Positions 1 through 7,625 are shown, counted from the stretch's first letter. The stretch: DNA of 15,152 bases from Tannerellaceae bacterium (GCA_031267775.1 JAIRYL010000182.1:1-15152); one strand, 5' to 3'. Notes: generated by a model from the sequence alone, not told the origin. Numbers and translations: made by a program.

Positions 1-75
1 CGCAGAGAGCCGCAGGCGAACGAGGACTTGCAGCGGAAAGCCTGACCGCCGCTTGCGGGGGGCACGCCCAAATTA
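1..75. other. GC-rich edge sequence, possible end of an upstream gene or dispersed repeat
   Basis: The stretch is much richer in GC than the genes that follow. One forward frame is open from base 1 to a TGA at 43-45 (about 14 codons), so it could be the tail of a gene outside the window. It also has the look of dispersed GC-rich intergenic repeats in Bacteroidales genomes, but that is an impression, not a search result. A short CCGC/GCGG hairpin (46-49 with 55-58) follows the stop. No product can be named. Confidence 0.3.
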
Positions 76-76
76 A

Positions 77-194
77 ATGGAGAATGGAGAATGGAGAATG
101 GAGAATTAAAAAAGCAGAAAGCAGAAGGGAGAAAGCAGAAGGGAGAAAGCAGAATGGAGAATGGAGAATTAAAAAAGCAGAAAGCAGAAGGGAG
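77..194. repeat. Purine-rich minisatellite
   Basis: The 7-base unit ATGGAGA occurs four times in a row (77-104) and twice more at 154-167. It is mixed with AGCAGAA and GGGAGAA units. A 44-base block at 88-131 recurs exactly at 151-194, an offset of 63 bases. The top strand is almost all A and G, broken mainly by single T or C bases inside the units. Both forward frames that stay open through it give low-complexity, lysine/glutamate-rich translations, as expected from a repeat and not from a gene. Confidence 0.85.
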
Positions 195-250
195 CATTTG
201 CAAATGGATCAGAGGCTTCGTGTTTCGACGCTCGCATACGTACGCGCCGG

Positions 251-274
251 AGAGACGCCATGCATGGCGTTTCT
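251..274. repeat. Short palindromic element
   Basis: The 16-base core at 255-270 (ACGCCATGCATGGCGT) is a perfect palindrome. It extends to 251-274 with AGAG facing TTCT through one G-T pair. Similar palindromes ending in GTAGAGACGC-type arms are common dispersed repeats in bacterial intergenic DNA. There is no T-run directly after it and it lies just before the likely pgm promoter, so I call it a repeat and not a terminator. Confidence 0.6.
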
Positions 275-292
275 ACAAAAACAATTATTTCA

Positions 293-323
293 ATTGATAG
301 TTAACGATTAATTAATATATTTG
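293..323 (+). promoter_or_regulatory. Bacteroidetes-type promoter for the phosphohexomutase gene
   Basis: The -7 box TATATTTG at 316-323 matches TAnnTTTG exactly. An ATTG at 293-296 lies 19 bases upstream in the -33 position, one mismatch from TTTG. Transcription would start near 330, leaving a leader of about 40 nt before the ATG at 369. Confidence 0.5.
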
Positions 324-368
324 TCACGCTGTAAATAAAAATGAATTTTAGTAATATACATAATAAGT

Positions 369-2117
369 ATGGAAAATAGCGAGTTATTAGAAATGGTAAG
401 AAACCGGGCAAATGGTTGGCTTACGCCAAACTACGACAAAGAAACGCGCAAAGAAGTGCAGGCGCTGCTTGACAAGGAAGACCCTGCCGATTTAATTGAA
501 GCTTTTTATAAAGACCTTGAATTTGGAACAGGTGGGTTGCGCGGTATCATGGGGGTAGGAACCAATAGAATGAATATCTATACGGTTGGCGCGGCTACAC
601 AGGGTTTATCCAATTATCTGAAAAAACAATTCGGCGCGCTGGAGCAGATAAAAGTCGTTATCGGACACGACTGCCGTAACAATAGCCGCAAATTTGCCGA
701 AATTTCAGCCGATATTTTTTCCGCCAACGGTATCAAGACCTATTTATACGACGATCTTCGCCCTACTCCGGAAATGTCGTATACCATTCGCAAACTGGGG
801 TGCCAAAGCGGAATTATCCTTACGGCCTCGCACAATCCAAAAGAGTATAACGGATATAAAGCGTATTGGGACGACGGCGCGCAAATGATTGTTCCCCATG
901 ATAAAAATACGATAGCCGAAGTAAACAAAATACGGAATGCCGCGGATATTAAATTTAAAGGGAATAAAGACCTGATTGAAATTATAGGGGAAGAAATAGA
1001 CAAACAATACATCCGGGCGCTGACCGGTATTTCGCTGTCGAAAGACGCCATCATGCGCCACAGCGATATGAAGATTGTTTATACGCCGATTCATGGAACA
1101 GGGGTACGCCTTGTGCCCGATACGTTAAAAGCTTTTGGGTTTACTAATATCATACATGTACCGGAGCAGGATGTGGTTAGCGGCGATTTTCCAACGGTTA
1201 TTTCGCCTAATCCCGAAGAGCCGGCTGCGCTTGCCATGGCTGTAGAAAAAGCAAAAATGACCGACGCCGAATTGGTGTTGGCAACCGACCCCGACGGAGA
1301 CCGCGCAGGAGCCGCCGTAAAAAATAACCAAGGCGAATGGGTGTTGCTTAATGGCAATCAAACAGCCTTGTTGTTTGTTTATTACCTGATTACCCGCCGG
1401 CGAGAATCGGGAAAGCTGGAAGGAAAAGAATATATTGTTAAAACAATTGTAACTACCGAACTTGTCCGCACGATTGCCGAAAAGAACGGCGTAGAATTGT
1501 TTGACGTTTATACCGGATTTAAATGGATTGCCAAAGTAATGCGCGAAAATGAAGGAAAGAAAAGCTACATTGGCGGAGGAGAAGAAAGCTACGGCTTTCT
1601 GTGCGAAGATTTTGTGCGTGATAAAGACGCCGTATCCGCCTGCGCTATTCTTGCCGAAATAACCGCTTGGGCTAAAGATCAGGGGCTTTCGCTATATCAA
1701 TTATTACAACGTATTTATGTGGAATACGGTTTTTCTTATGAAAAAGGAATATCCGTCGTAAAGAAAGGCAAAAGCGGAGCGGAAGAAATTGAAGCGATGA
1801 TGGCTGATTACCGCAAGAATCCGTTAACAGAAATAGCAGGCTCCAAAGTAGCTTTTATTTATGATTATTCTACATTAAAAGGATATAGCTGCCAGGATAA
1901 GGAAACGTTTATAGTGGATATGCCTACCACATCCAATGTGCTTCAATATGTAACCGAAGACAAAACAAAGGTATCAATCCGTCCTTCGGGCACAGAACCT
2001 AAAATTAAATTTTATTGCGAAGTACATGACAAAATAAGTAATCCGGAAGAAGGAGCAGAGGCCGAAAAGGCGGCAGAAGAAAAAATAGAACAAATCAAAG
2101 CTTCGCTAAAAATTTAA
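369..2117 (+). CDS. Phosphoglucomutase/phosphomannomutase (alpha-D-phosphohexomutase family)
   Basis: This 582-residue cytoplasmic enzyme interconverts hexose 1-phosphates and 6-phosphates, most likely glucose and/or mannose, through a phosphoserine. All four family signatures are present: the catalytic serine loop TASHNP with Ser154, the Mg-binding loop DPDGDR at 307-312, the sugar-recognition loop GGGEES at 402-407, and the phosphate-binding loop RPSGTEPK at 538-545. The N-terminal segment containing GTGGLRG is typical of the long (about 580-residue) phospho-sugar mutases of Bacteroidales and Firmicutes, not the shorter proteobacterial ManB/AlgC. The length is normal and no key residue is missing. 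The ATG at 369 has only a weak ribosome site, normal for this phylum. The gene appears monocistronic, with a promoter at 293-323 and a terminator directly after the stop. Substrate preference cannot be read from the sequence. Confidence 0.95.
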   Translation: MENSELLEMVRNRANGWLTPNYDKETRKEVQALLDKEDPADLIEAFYKDLEFGTGGLRGIMGVGTNRMNIYTVGAATQGLSNYLKKQFGALEQIKVVIGHDCRNNSRKFAEISADIFSANGIKTYLYDDLRPTPEMSYTIRKLGCQSGIILTASHNPKEYNGYKAYWDDGAQMIVPHDKNTIAEVNKIRNAADIKFKGNKDLIEIIGEEIDKQYIRALTGISLSKDAIMRHSDMKIVYTPIHGTGVRLVPDTLKAFGFTNIIHVPEQDVVSGDFPTVISPNPEEPAALAMAVEKAKMTDAELVLATDPDGDRAGAAVKNNQGEWVLLNGNQTALLFVYYLITRRRESGKLEGKEYIVKTIVTTELVRTIAEKNGVELFDVYTGFKWIAKVMRENEGKKSYIGGGEESYGFLCEDFVRDKDAVSACAILAEITAWAKDQGLSLYQLLQRIYVEYGFSYEKGISVVKKGKSGAEEIEAMMADYRKNPLTEIAGSKVAFIYDYSTLKGYSCQDKETFIVDMPTTSNVLQYVTEDKTKVSIRPSGTEPKIKFYCEVHDKISNPEEGAEAEKAAEEKIEQIKASLKI

Positions 2118-2143
2118 ATCGCTAAATTAACGGGATAACGAAA

Positions 2144-2177
2144 AAAAAACCGGACAGCGCTACGTATCCGGTTTTTT
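2144..2177. terminator. Bidirectional intrinsic terminator between convergent genes
   Basis: An 11-bp perfect stem (AAAAAACCGGA at 2144-2154 with TCCGGTTTTTT at 2167-2177) encloses a 12-base loop. It gives a T-run on both strands. It begins 26 bases after the mutase stop and ends 6 bases beyond the helicase stop, so it can end both transcripts. CGGG at 2131-2134 can also pair with CCCG at 2187-2190. Confidence 0.85.
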
Positions 2178-2183
2178 CCGTTC

Positions 2184-5100
2184 TCACCCGAATATCTCTC
2201 TTAATTCCTTATTGCTCAACTTGCCAATCCAGTTTTCGCCGGTGGCAACGGTCATTTCAGCCAGGTGTTTTTTCTTTTGAATCATTGCGTCAATTTTTTC
2301 TTCAAACGTGTTTTTGCAAATCATTCGGTGCACCATTACGTTTTTGGTCTGCCCGATACGGTAAGCGCGGTCGGTTGCCTGGTTTTCAACTGCGGGATTC
2401 CACCACAGATCGTAATGAATAACGTGCGAAGCGGCTGTGAGATTTAACCCCGTGCCTGCCGCTTTGAGCGAAAGAATAAAAATTTTATCGGCGCGGTTGC
2501 GCTGGAAGCGTTGCACCATTTCTTCGCGCTGCTTTACGCTGCATCCGCCGTGATAAAACAAGGGACGCTCGCCGAAACGCTCGCCGACAAACTTTTCGAG
2601 CATATCTCCCATTTCTTTGAACTGCGTGAAAATGAGCGCTTTTTCGCCGCTCTCTGTCATGCTGTCTAAGAGTTCAAACAGCAATTCGCATTTGCCGGAC
2701 AAGGCGGCGTCATATTTTTTGTCTTTGAGAAATTGCGCAGGATGATTACAGATTTGCTTCAATACCAAAATCATTTGCAGTATAAGCCCTTGCCGTTTGA
2801 ACAACGTTTGATTGTCGCCGCCTTTTATTCCCTCTATTTCCTCCATTGCCGCATGCATCGTTTTCTCGTAAAGAGCCGCCTGCTGTTTGGTAAGCGCAAC
2901 AAACTGATTTTGTTCAATTTTGTCGGGCAAGTCGGAAATAATTGTTTTGTCGGTTTTCATCCGGCGCATCATAAACGGCGCGGTTATTTTTTTAAACTTC
3001 CGCACAGTCTGCTCATCGTTAAACACCTGTATCGGCGTGGCATAATTTTCCTTAAACGTTTTGATTGTTCCCAGATACCCTTTGTTGGTAAAATCCATGA
3101 TCGACCAAAATTCGCTCAAACGGTTTTCCACCGGCGTTCCACTCATGGCTATGCGGATATTTGCCGGAATGGATTTTACGGCTTTCGACTGTGCGGTTAC
3201 TTCATTTTTAATATTTTGCGCTTCGTCAATAATCATTACCTGCCATTTCTGTTTTTTCAATAAGCTGTGGTCGCTCCGCAAAACGCCGTAAGTGGTGAGC
3301 ATAATGTCGGCGTCAAACGCTTTTAAATCGCGCGCCGTGCCGTGAAAAATATGCGAAGTAAGCGAAGGCGCAAATTTGGCAATTTCCGCCTGCCAGTTGG
3401 TTAGCAGGCCGGTGGGCACAATAACCAAGGCGCGACGTTTTTTATCAAGCGCTTTTTCTTCTTTAAATTTCAGCAAAATAGAAATCACTTGCAGCGTTTT
3501 CCCCAACCCCATATCATCGGCAATAATACTGCCGAAACCGATGCGCGAATTGCGGTACATCCAAGAAAATCCACGCGTCTGGTAAGGCCGCAACGTAGCG
3601 TTAAGTCCCTTTGGCAGAGCGATATTTTCGTTGGAAGTAAATTCGCTTATCAAGGTTTTTACCTCGTCTGTCAAAAGTACCGGCGCTCCTTCGTATTCTT
3701 CCGCCAAAGCCGTTTGTAACAGTTCAAACGCCGCAGGCGGTTTGGCGGAAGTAAGCGACTTATGGATTTTTTCCAAATCGGCGTCGTCAACATAAATGTA
3801 ATTCTCCTTGAATTTGAAGAGTTTTGAAGCGTTGCGGAAAAGGCGGTTAAATTCTTCGGGCGAAATAAGCCGGTCGCCCAACGCTACCTGCCAGTCGAAG
3901 GCGAGCAAATCGTCTAAACGCAAAAAGCCGCCTTCCTGCGTTTTCCGTTTGAGTTTTACCGAAATTTTCGGATGCAAAAGTTCCTGCAGCGATTTAGGCA
4001 ACAGGATTTTAATATCAAGCAGGCGAATGGCGGGCAAAACGTTCATCAGAAACGGCGCAAACTCGTCGACCGAGAAACGAATGGGCGTATTTCCGCCGAG
4101 ATTGATATGCGTATCCAGGCCTCGCACAAAAGGCGTGAGCAGCGAAATGGATTGCAGGATTTTAAAACGCTGCTTTTCGTATTGTTTTTGCGAAAGTATT
4201 TTTTCAAGCGATACCGGAATTTGTTCCGTTTGCGTCGTATCTTCTACTGAAATCGAAATTTCAAACTCGTCCATCAGCGTTTCCGAAACGGTAATGACGG
4301 GTTTATACTGTTCGGCGGTAAGGTAATAGCGATCGAGCCAAACTTTTATACCGCCGCTCAAAGCGTTTTCGGCAATTCCGTCGAACTTATACGAATGATT
4401 TTTGAAAAACAGCGTATCGAACAAATCGTCGTTCAGGTTTGAAAAACGAAAAACAAAGCGCCCGATAAATAACGATAATAAGCCGGCAGTTTGGTTTTCA
4501 ACCGGTAATACCTGTTCTTTTTTGCGAATAATTGTTTTTACAAACAACAAGCTTTCGGGCAAAAGCGCCGTCAGTTTTTCCACAATCGTTTTCACGCGGT
4601 TGTCAATCGTTGCAGGCAACCAGCCGATAATGAATTTTTTATCTTCCTTCTGAACAATTTGCGGAATAATCGCGCCGTTTGCCGTAAAATGCAACGCAGC
4701 AAGCAAAATCTTGTAAAACGCCTCCACAGACGGTTCGTAATCGGGCAAACGGTCGGGATTCAGGGCGAAAAGCGCCGGAATTAGTTGGTCGAGTGTTTCA
4801 AAATGCTGGTTTTGACCCTTAATTTCTACGTTATTATTCGCGTCAATCGTCAGTGAAAGCGTTGTGCGATGCGTAATTTCGTTCTTTTTGTCGGACGGAA
4901 AAACAGCGTCAAAATTCAGGTTCTTAGTAAAAATGCGAGAAGCGTTTTTCACAACGCGATTTAACTGCGTCGCATATTTTTCGCGGAAATTGCCCGACGG
5001 ATAAAAGGGCGGCGCATCGGGTAAAAGTTGGACAAGAGCGGCTGAAACAGGTTGCAGAGCAGAAAAGTCAAACACCCTTGCCTGTGGGGATTGAATAGTT

Positions 5101-5696
5101 CCAATCTCTGCGGCCGGCGTTTTTGCAGGTTTCAATATATCAGCCAATTTCGCAATCTCATTCTTTCTCAAATCGTCAATCACAATGCCGCGTTTTTTCA
5201 GTTCGGCAATCAGATCAACATGATGAATACTGAAAACAAGAAATGGATTATTGTCTATTTCTCTTGAAATCATATAGATAACCGACGCCAAATGTTTACA
5301 CGGCACAGCCCAGTCGGGACAACTGCATTGCATTTTGAAATCCGTCCATTGGCGTGGAAAAACTTTTAATCCAAGCGTTTCGGCAATCGTCAGAATTTCA
5401 GGATCAAGTTCACGGTTTAAAAGTTTGGAAATTAATGCGGGGCGTTCAATGATTTTTACCATCAACCGCTCAATGTCTCCCTCGAAAAACGGCGGAACGA
5501 TAATCGCAATCCTGTAAGGCGTTTTCATTGTTCCCTGCACTTTGGCTATTATCTGATTATCTCTGATTTTTATATCCTTTACCCTTCCGGTGCGGGCATA
5601 ACTTGCGCCACGCGGCAAGCGGTTATCGTAATCCACATTTTCAAGCGACCGCAGCCAATGCTCGCCCCACCATGTTTTGCCAAATTTCTCTGCCAT
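2184..5696 (-). CDS. SNF2/Rad54-family helicase with N-terminal SWIM zinc finger
   Basis: This 1170-residue DNA-dependent ATPase has the usual order of large bacterial SNF2 proteins. A SWIM zinc finger is at 124-135 (Cys124, Cys126, Cys133, His135). A long divergent middle region runs to about 690. The two RecA-like lobes fill the C-terminus: Walker A DDMGLGKT at 727-734, motif II DEAQ at 824-827, motif III SGTP at 852-855, a C-terminal lobe with GTGLNL, and motif VI with Arg110/113-type arginines (R1110, R1113) before Gln1116. Eukaryotic SNF2 enzymes usually carry DEAH in motif II; the DEAQ form keeps the acidic pair needed for ATP hydrolysis and occurs in bacterial members. The family translocates on double-stranded DNA and displaces proteins; RapA is the best known bacterial relative. 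The exact role here is unknown. The gene stands alone, with no methylase, nuclease or phospholipase-D gene nearby, which argues against a DISARM-like defence system. The start at 5696 gives the natural N-terminus MAEKFGKTWWG; the ribosome site is weak. Confidence 0.93.
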   Translation of the reverse strand: MAEKFGKTWWGEHWLRSLENVDYDNRLPRGASYARTGRVKDIKIRDNQIIAKVQGTMKTPYRIAIIVPPFFEGDIERLMVKIIERPALISKLLNRELDPEILTIAETLGLKVFPRQWTDFKMQCSCPDWAVPCKHLASVIYMISREIDNNPFLVFSIHHVDLIAELKKRGIVIDDLRKNEIAKLADILKPAKTPAAEIGTIQSPQARVFDFSALQPVSAALVQLLPDAPPFYPSGNFREKYATQLNRVVKNASRIFTKNLNFDAVFPSDKKNEITHRTTLSLTIDANNNVEIKGQNQHFETLDQLIPALFALNPDRLPDYEPSVEAFYKILLAALHFTANGAIIPQIVQKEDKKFIIGWLPATIDNRVKTIVEKLTALLPESLLFVKTIIRKKEQVLPVENQTAGLLSLFIGRFVFRFSNLNDDLFDTLFFKNHSYKFDGIAENALSGGIKVWLDRYYLTAEQYKPVITVSETLMDEFEISISVEDTTQTEQIPVSLEKILSQKQYEKQRFKILQSISLLTPFVRGLDTHINLGGNTPIRFSVDEFAPFLMNVLPAIRLLDIKILLPKSLQELLHPKISVKLKRKTQEGGFLRLDDLLAFDWQVALGDRLISPEEFNRLFRNASKLFKFKENYIYVDDADLEKIHKSLTSAKPPAAFELLQTALAEEYEGAPVLLTDEVKTLISEFTSNENIALPKGLNATLRPYQTRGFSWMYRNSRIGFGSIIADDMGLGKTLQVISILLKFKEEKALDKKRRALVIVPTGLLTNWQAEIAKFAPSLTSHIFHGTARDLKAFDADIMLTTYGVLRSDHSLLKKQKWQVMIIDEAQNIKNEVTAQSKAVKSIPANIRIAMSGTPVENRLSEFWSIMDFTNKGYLGTIKTFKENYATPIQVFNDEQTVRKFKKITAPFMMRRMKTDKTIISDLPDKIEQNQFVALTKQQAALYEKTMHAAMEEIEGIKGGDNQTLFKRQGLILQMILVLKQICNHPAQFLKDKKYDAALSGKCELLFELLDSMTESGEKALIFTQFKEMGDMLEKFVGERFGERPLFYHGGCSVKQREEMVQRFQRNRADKIFILSLKAAGTGLNLTAASHVIHYDLWWNPAVENQATDRAYRIGQTKNVMVHRMICKNTFEEKIDAMIQKKKHLAEMTVATGENWIGKLSNKELREIFG

Positions 5697-5710
5697 GAAT
5701 GATTGATTCT

Positions 5711-5741
5711 AAAAATTATACTAATTTTTGTAAGTTGCAAA
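5711..5741 (-). promoter_or_regulatory. Candidate promoter for the SNF2 gene
   Basis: On the minus strand TTTG (5741-5738) is followed after 19 bases by TAATTTTT (5718-5711), which differs from TAnnTTTG only in the last base. Transcription would begin near 5704, within about 10 bases of the ATG at 5696. The leader would therefore be very short, so this assignment is tentative. Confidence 0.4.
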
Positions 5742-6004
5742 CGTACGAAAATTTTCACTTCAATCCGCTAAGAGCAAAAATTTTCCAGCTATTCAGGGCG
5801 GAAATTTCTATTATTTCCAGCAATTGAAAATAGAATGTCATCCATGGGGAAGTAAAAAAACATACTAATAATTTGGAAATAACATGATAATGATTTTTTT
5901 TAACGTTTCCGTCTACTTATCATCCTGCCTGAAACCTGACATGCAGTCGCCTGCGTTTCCCGCATAAAACAAGGTGAAACATGTCATTTCTGTGCCGGAC
6001 GAAC
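5742..6004. other. Intergenic region with inverted repeats, no gene seen
   Basis: I find no credible reading frame here. Three inverted repeats are visible: GGAAAT/ATTTCC (5800-5805 with 5813-5818), ATGATAA/TTATCAT (5884-5890 with 5917-5923, next to a run of eight T), and TGACATG/CATGTCA (5937-5943 with 5980-5986). They could be structure in a long 5' leader of the SNF2 mRNA or unrelated remnants. I do not recognise a known riboswitch. Confidence 0.4.
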
Positions 6005-6007
6005 CAA

Positions 6008-6116
6008 CAAAAAGGGGAATCTTCACAGACTCCCCCTTTAAAACTAACCCTAAATTAACAATTAGTTAATTCTCAAAAAGATAAGACGACTTTCATTTGA
6101 GAAAGTGTTTTAAGTC
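6008..6116 (-). ncRNA. Candidate independent small RNA, possibly 6S-like
   Basis: A transcript of about 109 nt is predicted from an exact -7 box (TACATTTG, 6129-6122) to a clear terminator (6036-6009). The RNA folds as nested stems. UUAAAAC (6113-6107) pairs with GUUUUAA (6044-6038). UUCUCAAA (6103-6096) pairs with UUUGAGAA (6077-6070). Between these, the 3' strand carries a small hairpin, UUAAC/GUUAA (6069-6065 with 6059-6055), facing a short 5' strand. A rod with an asymmetric bubble and a small hairpin in its 3' strand is the general form of 6S RNA, and the length is near that of the short Bacteroidetes 6S class; this resemblance is inference. An alternative hairpin, ACUUUC/GAAAGU (6106-6101 with 6094-6089, offset by one base), competes with the second stem. 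No open frame of note runs through it. It lies downstream of miaB, which seems to have its own terminator at 6249-6283. It could instead be a 3'-UTR product of miaB. Confidence 0.55.
6009..6039 (-). terminator. Intrinsic terminator of the small RNA
   Basis: On the minus strand GGGGAGUC (6035-6028) pairs with GAUUCCCC (6021-6014) around a six-base loop, including one G-U pair, and five T residues follow (6013-6009). The 5' A-run before the stem can pair with the U-run. Confidence 0.8.
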
Positions 6117-6121
6117 GATAA

Positions 6122-6151
6122 CAAATGTAATATGATAACAGTGCTGATAAA
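6122..6151 (-). promoter_or_regulatory. Promoter of the small RNA
   Basis: TACATTTG at 6129-6122 on the minus strand matches the Bacteroidetes -7 consensus exactly. TTTA at 6151-6148 lies 18 bases upstream in the -33 position, one mismatch from TTTG. Directly upstream is an AT-only trinucleotide run (6155-6172) that could act like an UP element. The start site would be near 6116. Confidence 0.6.
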
Positions 6152-6154
6152 GCA

Positions 6155-6172
6155 ATTATTATTATTATTATT
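6155..6172. repeat. (ATT)6 microsatellite
   Basis: Six contiguous ATT units occupy 6155-6172, immediately upstream of the -33 element of the small-RNA promoter on the other strand. Copy-number change here would alter the DNA just upstream of that promoter. Confidence 0.8.
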
Positions 6173-6248
6173 TACGTATTAAGCGTACAATTTCCAGCGC
6201 TTGTTTTAAAAATCGAAATAAGTATATATAAAAAACTGGCGTTTAAAT

Positions 6249-6283
6249 AAAAAAATCAGGCAAACTAATCAGATGGGTTCGCC
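6249..6283 (-). terminator. Probable terminator of miaB
   Basis: On the minus strand GGCGAAC (6283-6277) pairs with GTTTGCC (6265-6259), with one G-U pair and an 11-base loop. TGA and then seven T residues (6255-6249) follow. The 5' arm overlaps the last codons of miaB, so the gene ends inside its own terminator. Confidence 0.55.
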
Positions 6284-7603
6284 AAATAAAGTAGCGGAAG
6301 ATGCATGAGTTACCCGCACTTTTACAAAATCGCCTACATGGTATTGCTTCTTATCAAAAATAACAACTTTATTCTGACTTGTCCGCCCAAACAATTGCTC
6401 TCGCGAACGCTTGGAGAAACCTTCGATCAACACCTCAAATTCTCTACCTATATCGCGCTTGTTGCTTTCTTCCGATAGTTGATTTTGCAAATCGATCATG
6501 CCTTGTAAACGACGTATTTTCTCTTCTTCGGGAACATTGTCGGCTAAATGCTTCGCAGCATACGTTCCGGGACGTTCCGAATATTTAAACAGAAATGATG
6601 AATCGTAGCCTACTTCCCTCATTAAAGAAAGCGTTTCCATATAATCCTCTTCCGTTTCAGAATGGAAACCGCAAAAAAGATCGGTAGATATGGAGCTATC
6701 CGGCAAAATACGTTTAATGGCAGCAACGCGTTCGAGATACCATTCGCGGGTATATTTACGATTCATGGCCTTCAACATACGCGAACTTCCCGACTGGGCG
6801 GGTAAGTGTATATGCTTACATATATTAGGATACAGAGCCATCACATGCAGCGTTTCGTCGCTCATATCTTTTGGATGCGAAGTTGTAAAACGAATACGCA
6901 TAGCCGGCGCTTCCAGCGCTACCTTTTCCAGTAATAACGGAAATGTCGCCAACTTATCATCCTTTCCGAAACTATATGAGTTAACATTTTGCCCTAACAA
7001 AGTCGCTTCTTTAAAGCCTTGTTCTTTCATGCAACGCACTTCATTCAGAATACTTTCGAGGTCGCGACTACGTTCGCGACCTCGAGTATAAGGAACAATA
7101 CAATATGTGCAAAAGTTATTACATCCCCGCATAATAGAAATAAAACCGGAAATTTTCATCCCTCCTATTTTAAGAGGTATAACGTCTTTATACGTTTCCT
7201 GTGTTGATAATTCTACATTAATTGCTTTTTCGCCTTGTTCAACAGCGCCCACTAAATTGGGTAAATCCATATATGAATCGGGGCCGACTACCAAATCTAC
7301 CTGATGCTCATTTATCAGGAATTCTTTTACCCGTTCGGCCATACATCCTAAAACGCCGATAATAAGAGTCTTCTTTTTTTTTCGAAACGATTGCAGATAT
7401 TGCAAGCGATTATATATTTTTTGTTCTGCATTGTCTCTAACCGAGCAAGTGTTAAGAAATATGGCGTCGGCTTCTTCCATCTTCGCTGTTAGTTCATAAC
7501 CGTCCATTTGCATGACTGAAGCTACCACTTCGCTGTCTGCCACATTCATTTGGCAACCATACGTTTCTATAAAAAGCTTTCGTTCTCTACTGTTTCCAGA
7601 CAT
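6269..7603 (-). CDS. miaB: tRNA-2-methylthio-N6-dimethylallyladenosine synthase MiaB
   Basis: MiaB is a radical SAM methylthiotransferase that adds a methylthio group to isopentenyl-adenosine 37 of tRNAs reading UNN codons. The 444-residue protein has the full family plan. The N-terminal methylthiotransferase domain has cluster ligands Cys17 (YGCQMN), Cys53 (NTCS) and Cys87 (GCMAE). The radical SAM CxxxCxxC motif is at Cys161, Cys165 and Cys168. A C-terminal TRAM domain begins around residue 380. The YGCQMN and GCNNFCTYC motifs favour MiaB over MtaB or RimO. I chose the ATG at 7603 because AGAGGA lies just upstream and the family's N-terminus begins shortly before ETYGCQMN. The frame stays open 34 codons further upstream to 7705, giving a cysteine-rich extension produced by a 9-base repeat; I judge that to be leader. 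No partner gene adjoins it. Confidence 0.95.
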   Translation of the reverse strand: MSGNSRERKLFIETYGCQMNVADSEVVASVMQMDGYELTAKMEEADAIFLNTCSVRDNAEQKIYNRLQYLQSFRKKKKTLIIGVLGCMAERVKEFLINEHQVDLVVGPDSYMDLPNLVGAVEQGEKAINVELSTQETYKDVIPLKIGGMKISGFISIMRGCNNFCTYCIVPYTRGRERSRDLESILNEVRCMKEQGFKEATLLGQNVNSYSFGKDDKLATFPLLLEKVALEAPAMRIRFTTSHPKDMSDETLHVMALYPNICKHIHLPAQSGSSRMLKAMNRKYTREWYLERVAAIKRILPDSSISTDLFCGFHSETEEDYMETLSLMREVGYDSSFLFKYSERPGTYAAKHLADNVPEEEKIRRLQGMIDLQNQLSEESNKRDIGREFEVLIEGFSKRSREQLFGRTSQNKVVIFDKKQYHVGDFVKVRVTHASSATLFGEPI

Positions 7604-7606
7604 ATA

Positions 7607-7615
7607 TCCTCTTTT
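7607..7615 (-). promoter_or_regulatory. Ribosome binding site that fixes the miaB start
   Basis: On the minus strand AAAAGAGGA ends 3 bases before the ATG at 7603. It is a good Shine-Dalgarno in a window where most starts have none, and it favours this ATG over the in-frame upstream start at 7705. Confidence 0.65.
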
Positions 7616-7625
7616 AAGTATTTTA

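Noticed and set aside
77..194. CRISPR array
   Set aside because: Repeats are contiguous, with unit lengths of 7 to 14 bases and no unique spacers of constant size.
84..311. Overlapping forward frames of 75 and 68 residues
   Set aside because: They translate the minisatellite in two phases, giving low-complexity repeats with no domain; repeats keep frames open by chance.
2733..3263. Forward frame of 176 residues opposite the SNF2 gene
   Set aside because: It is antisense to the conserved helicase domains, with no promoter or recognisable product.
3808..4326. Forward frame of 172 residues opposite the SNF2 gene
   Set aside because: Shadow of the helicase frame; composition rich in Ser, Arg and Cys, typical of an antisense reading.
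2184..5696. SNF2 helicase as part of a DISARM-like or other defence island
   Set aside because: No methylase, nuclease, phospholipase D or other defence partner is found on either side; neighbours are housekeeping genes.
5937..5986. Cobalamin or other riboswitch upstream of the SNF2 gene
   Set aside because: Some GC-rich pieces suggest structure, but no known riboswitch core can be traced and the downstream gene is not one such elements control.
6690..7091. Forward frame of 133 residues opposite miaB
   Set aside because: Antisense to the radical SAM domain, which is clearly the real gene.
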